Origin: Nitrososphaeraceae archaeon | GTDB lineage: Archaea > Thermoproteota > Nitrososphaeria > Nitrososphaerales > Nitrososphaeraceae | Length of the DNA: 5,578 nucleotides | Direction of reading: 5' to 3' | Assembly: GCA_021155845.1 (NCBI GenBank) | Contig: JAJNBK010000112.1 | Span: 1 to 5,578 of the forward strand | Shown here: one piece after another, positions 5,380 through 5,578 of the stretch | Numbering within the stretch: position 1 is the first letter of the stretch | How the letters are laid out: the number at the start of each line of letters is the position of its first letter | Program-made: the position numbers and the translations under genes | Notes under the pieces: generated by a model | What the model saw: only the letters and a program-made list of their open reading frames with translations | What the model was told of the DNA's origin: nothing | Databases searched by the model: none

Positions 5380-5578
5380 TCATCTCGATGTAGTAGCACT
5401 TGCATTTCCTCCTCCTTCAGACCCACCAGTCGGAATCTGTATAAATGGAGTAGTACCTCCTGTGCCTCCGCCTCCTCCCCCTGTTACTAGAGGCAATTTA
5501 CCATCCCATCTCTGAGTCTTTAACCATTCTAAATAAGTTGGGCTAGATCGTAGTTGTTCGTCAATAATATTAATTGCC
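5380..5578 (-). CDS. Probable prohibitin/SPFH (band 7) protein, C-terminal fragment
   Basis: An open minus-strand frame enters from the right edge and ends at TGA (5380-5382), giving 65 C-terminal residues; the start lies outside the window. It reads AINIIDEQLRSSPTYLEWLK, then TQRWDGKLPLVTGG, then a Gly-rich linker (GGGGGGTGGT), PFIQIP, and a Gly/Ser/Thr tail. The pattern of an alpha-helix ending in YLEWL followed by WDGKLP and a small-residue tail is what I remember from the C-terminus of prohibitin-type SPFH proteins. These form membrane-bound ring assemblies linked to protein quality control and membrane microdomains. The SPFH domain and any membrane anchor are not visible here, so the call rests on the C-terminal motif alone. 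It is convergent with the B12-subunit gene, which implies no functional tie to methylmalonyl-CoA metabolism. That it is coding is quite sure; the family is likely. Confidence 0.65.
   Translation of the reverse strand, partial: AINIIDEQLRSSPTYLEWLKTQRWDGKLPLVTGGGGGGTGGTTPFIQIPTGGSEGGGNASATTSR

Overview
The window looks archaeal and most likely comes from an ammonia-oxidising thaumarchaeote (Nitrososphaerales, possibly a Nitrosocosmicus-like soil lineage). The DNA is AT-rich, intergenic regions are long, promoters look like archaeal TATA boxes, and at least one gene appears leaderless. The genes form a B12-dependent methylmalonyl-CoA conversion module with a mutase split into separate catalytic and cobalamin-binding chains, as in many archaea. 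The lineage is an inference from gene content and style; no search was run.

Layout, left to right. (1) Minus strand, 2-367: a small protein with four CxxC pairs followed by two membrane helices, function unknown. (2) Minus strand, 588-989: methylmalonyl-CoA epimerase, with a Shine-Dalgarno site, a candidate TATA box and a hairpin/T6 terminator. (3) 990-1463: gene-free spacer unusually rich in perfect inverted repeats. (4) Minus strand, 3984 down to 1464: a two-gene operon, meaB-type GTPase then methylmalonyl-CoA mutase large subunit. The genes are 10 nt apart, and the mutase ribosome-binding site is built over the meaB stop codon. (5) 3985-4865: about 0.9 kb divergent spacer with a long AT microsatellite, a CTG/CTA triplet tract and four copies of ATGTACAA, two of them forming a perfect 17-nt palindrome. 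I see no convincing gene in it. (6) Plus strand, 4866-5321: methylmalonyl-CoA mutase small (B12-binding) subunit with a Gln-rich N-terminus. (7) Minus strand, running off the right edge: the C-terminal end of a probable prohibitin/SPFH (band 7) protein with a Gly-rich tail.

Working together: the epimerase interconverts (2S)- and (2R)-methylmalonyl-CoA. The two mutase chains then convert (2R)-methylmalonyl-CoA to succinyl-CoA using adenosylcobalamin. The MeaB GTPase loads or protects the mutase cofactor. In an ammonia oxidiser these steps belong to the 3-hydroxypropionate/4-hydroxybutyrate CO2-fixation cycle; in a heterotroph they would serve propionate breakdown. The enzymes are recognisable family members. 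The least explained material is in the two long spacers.
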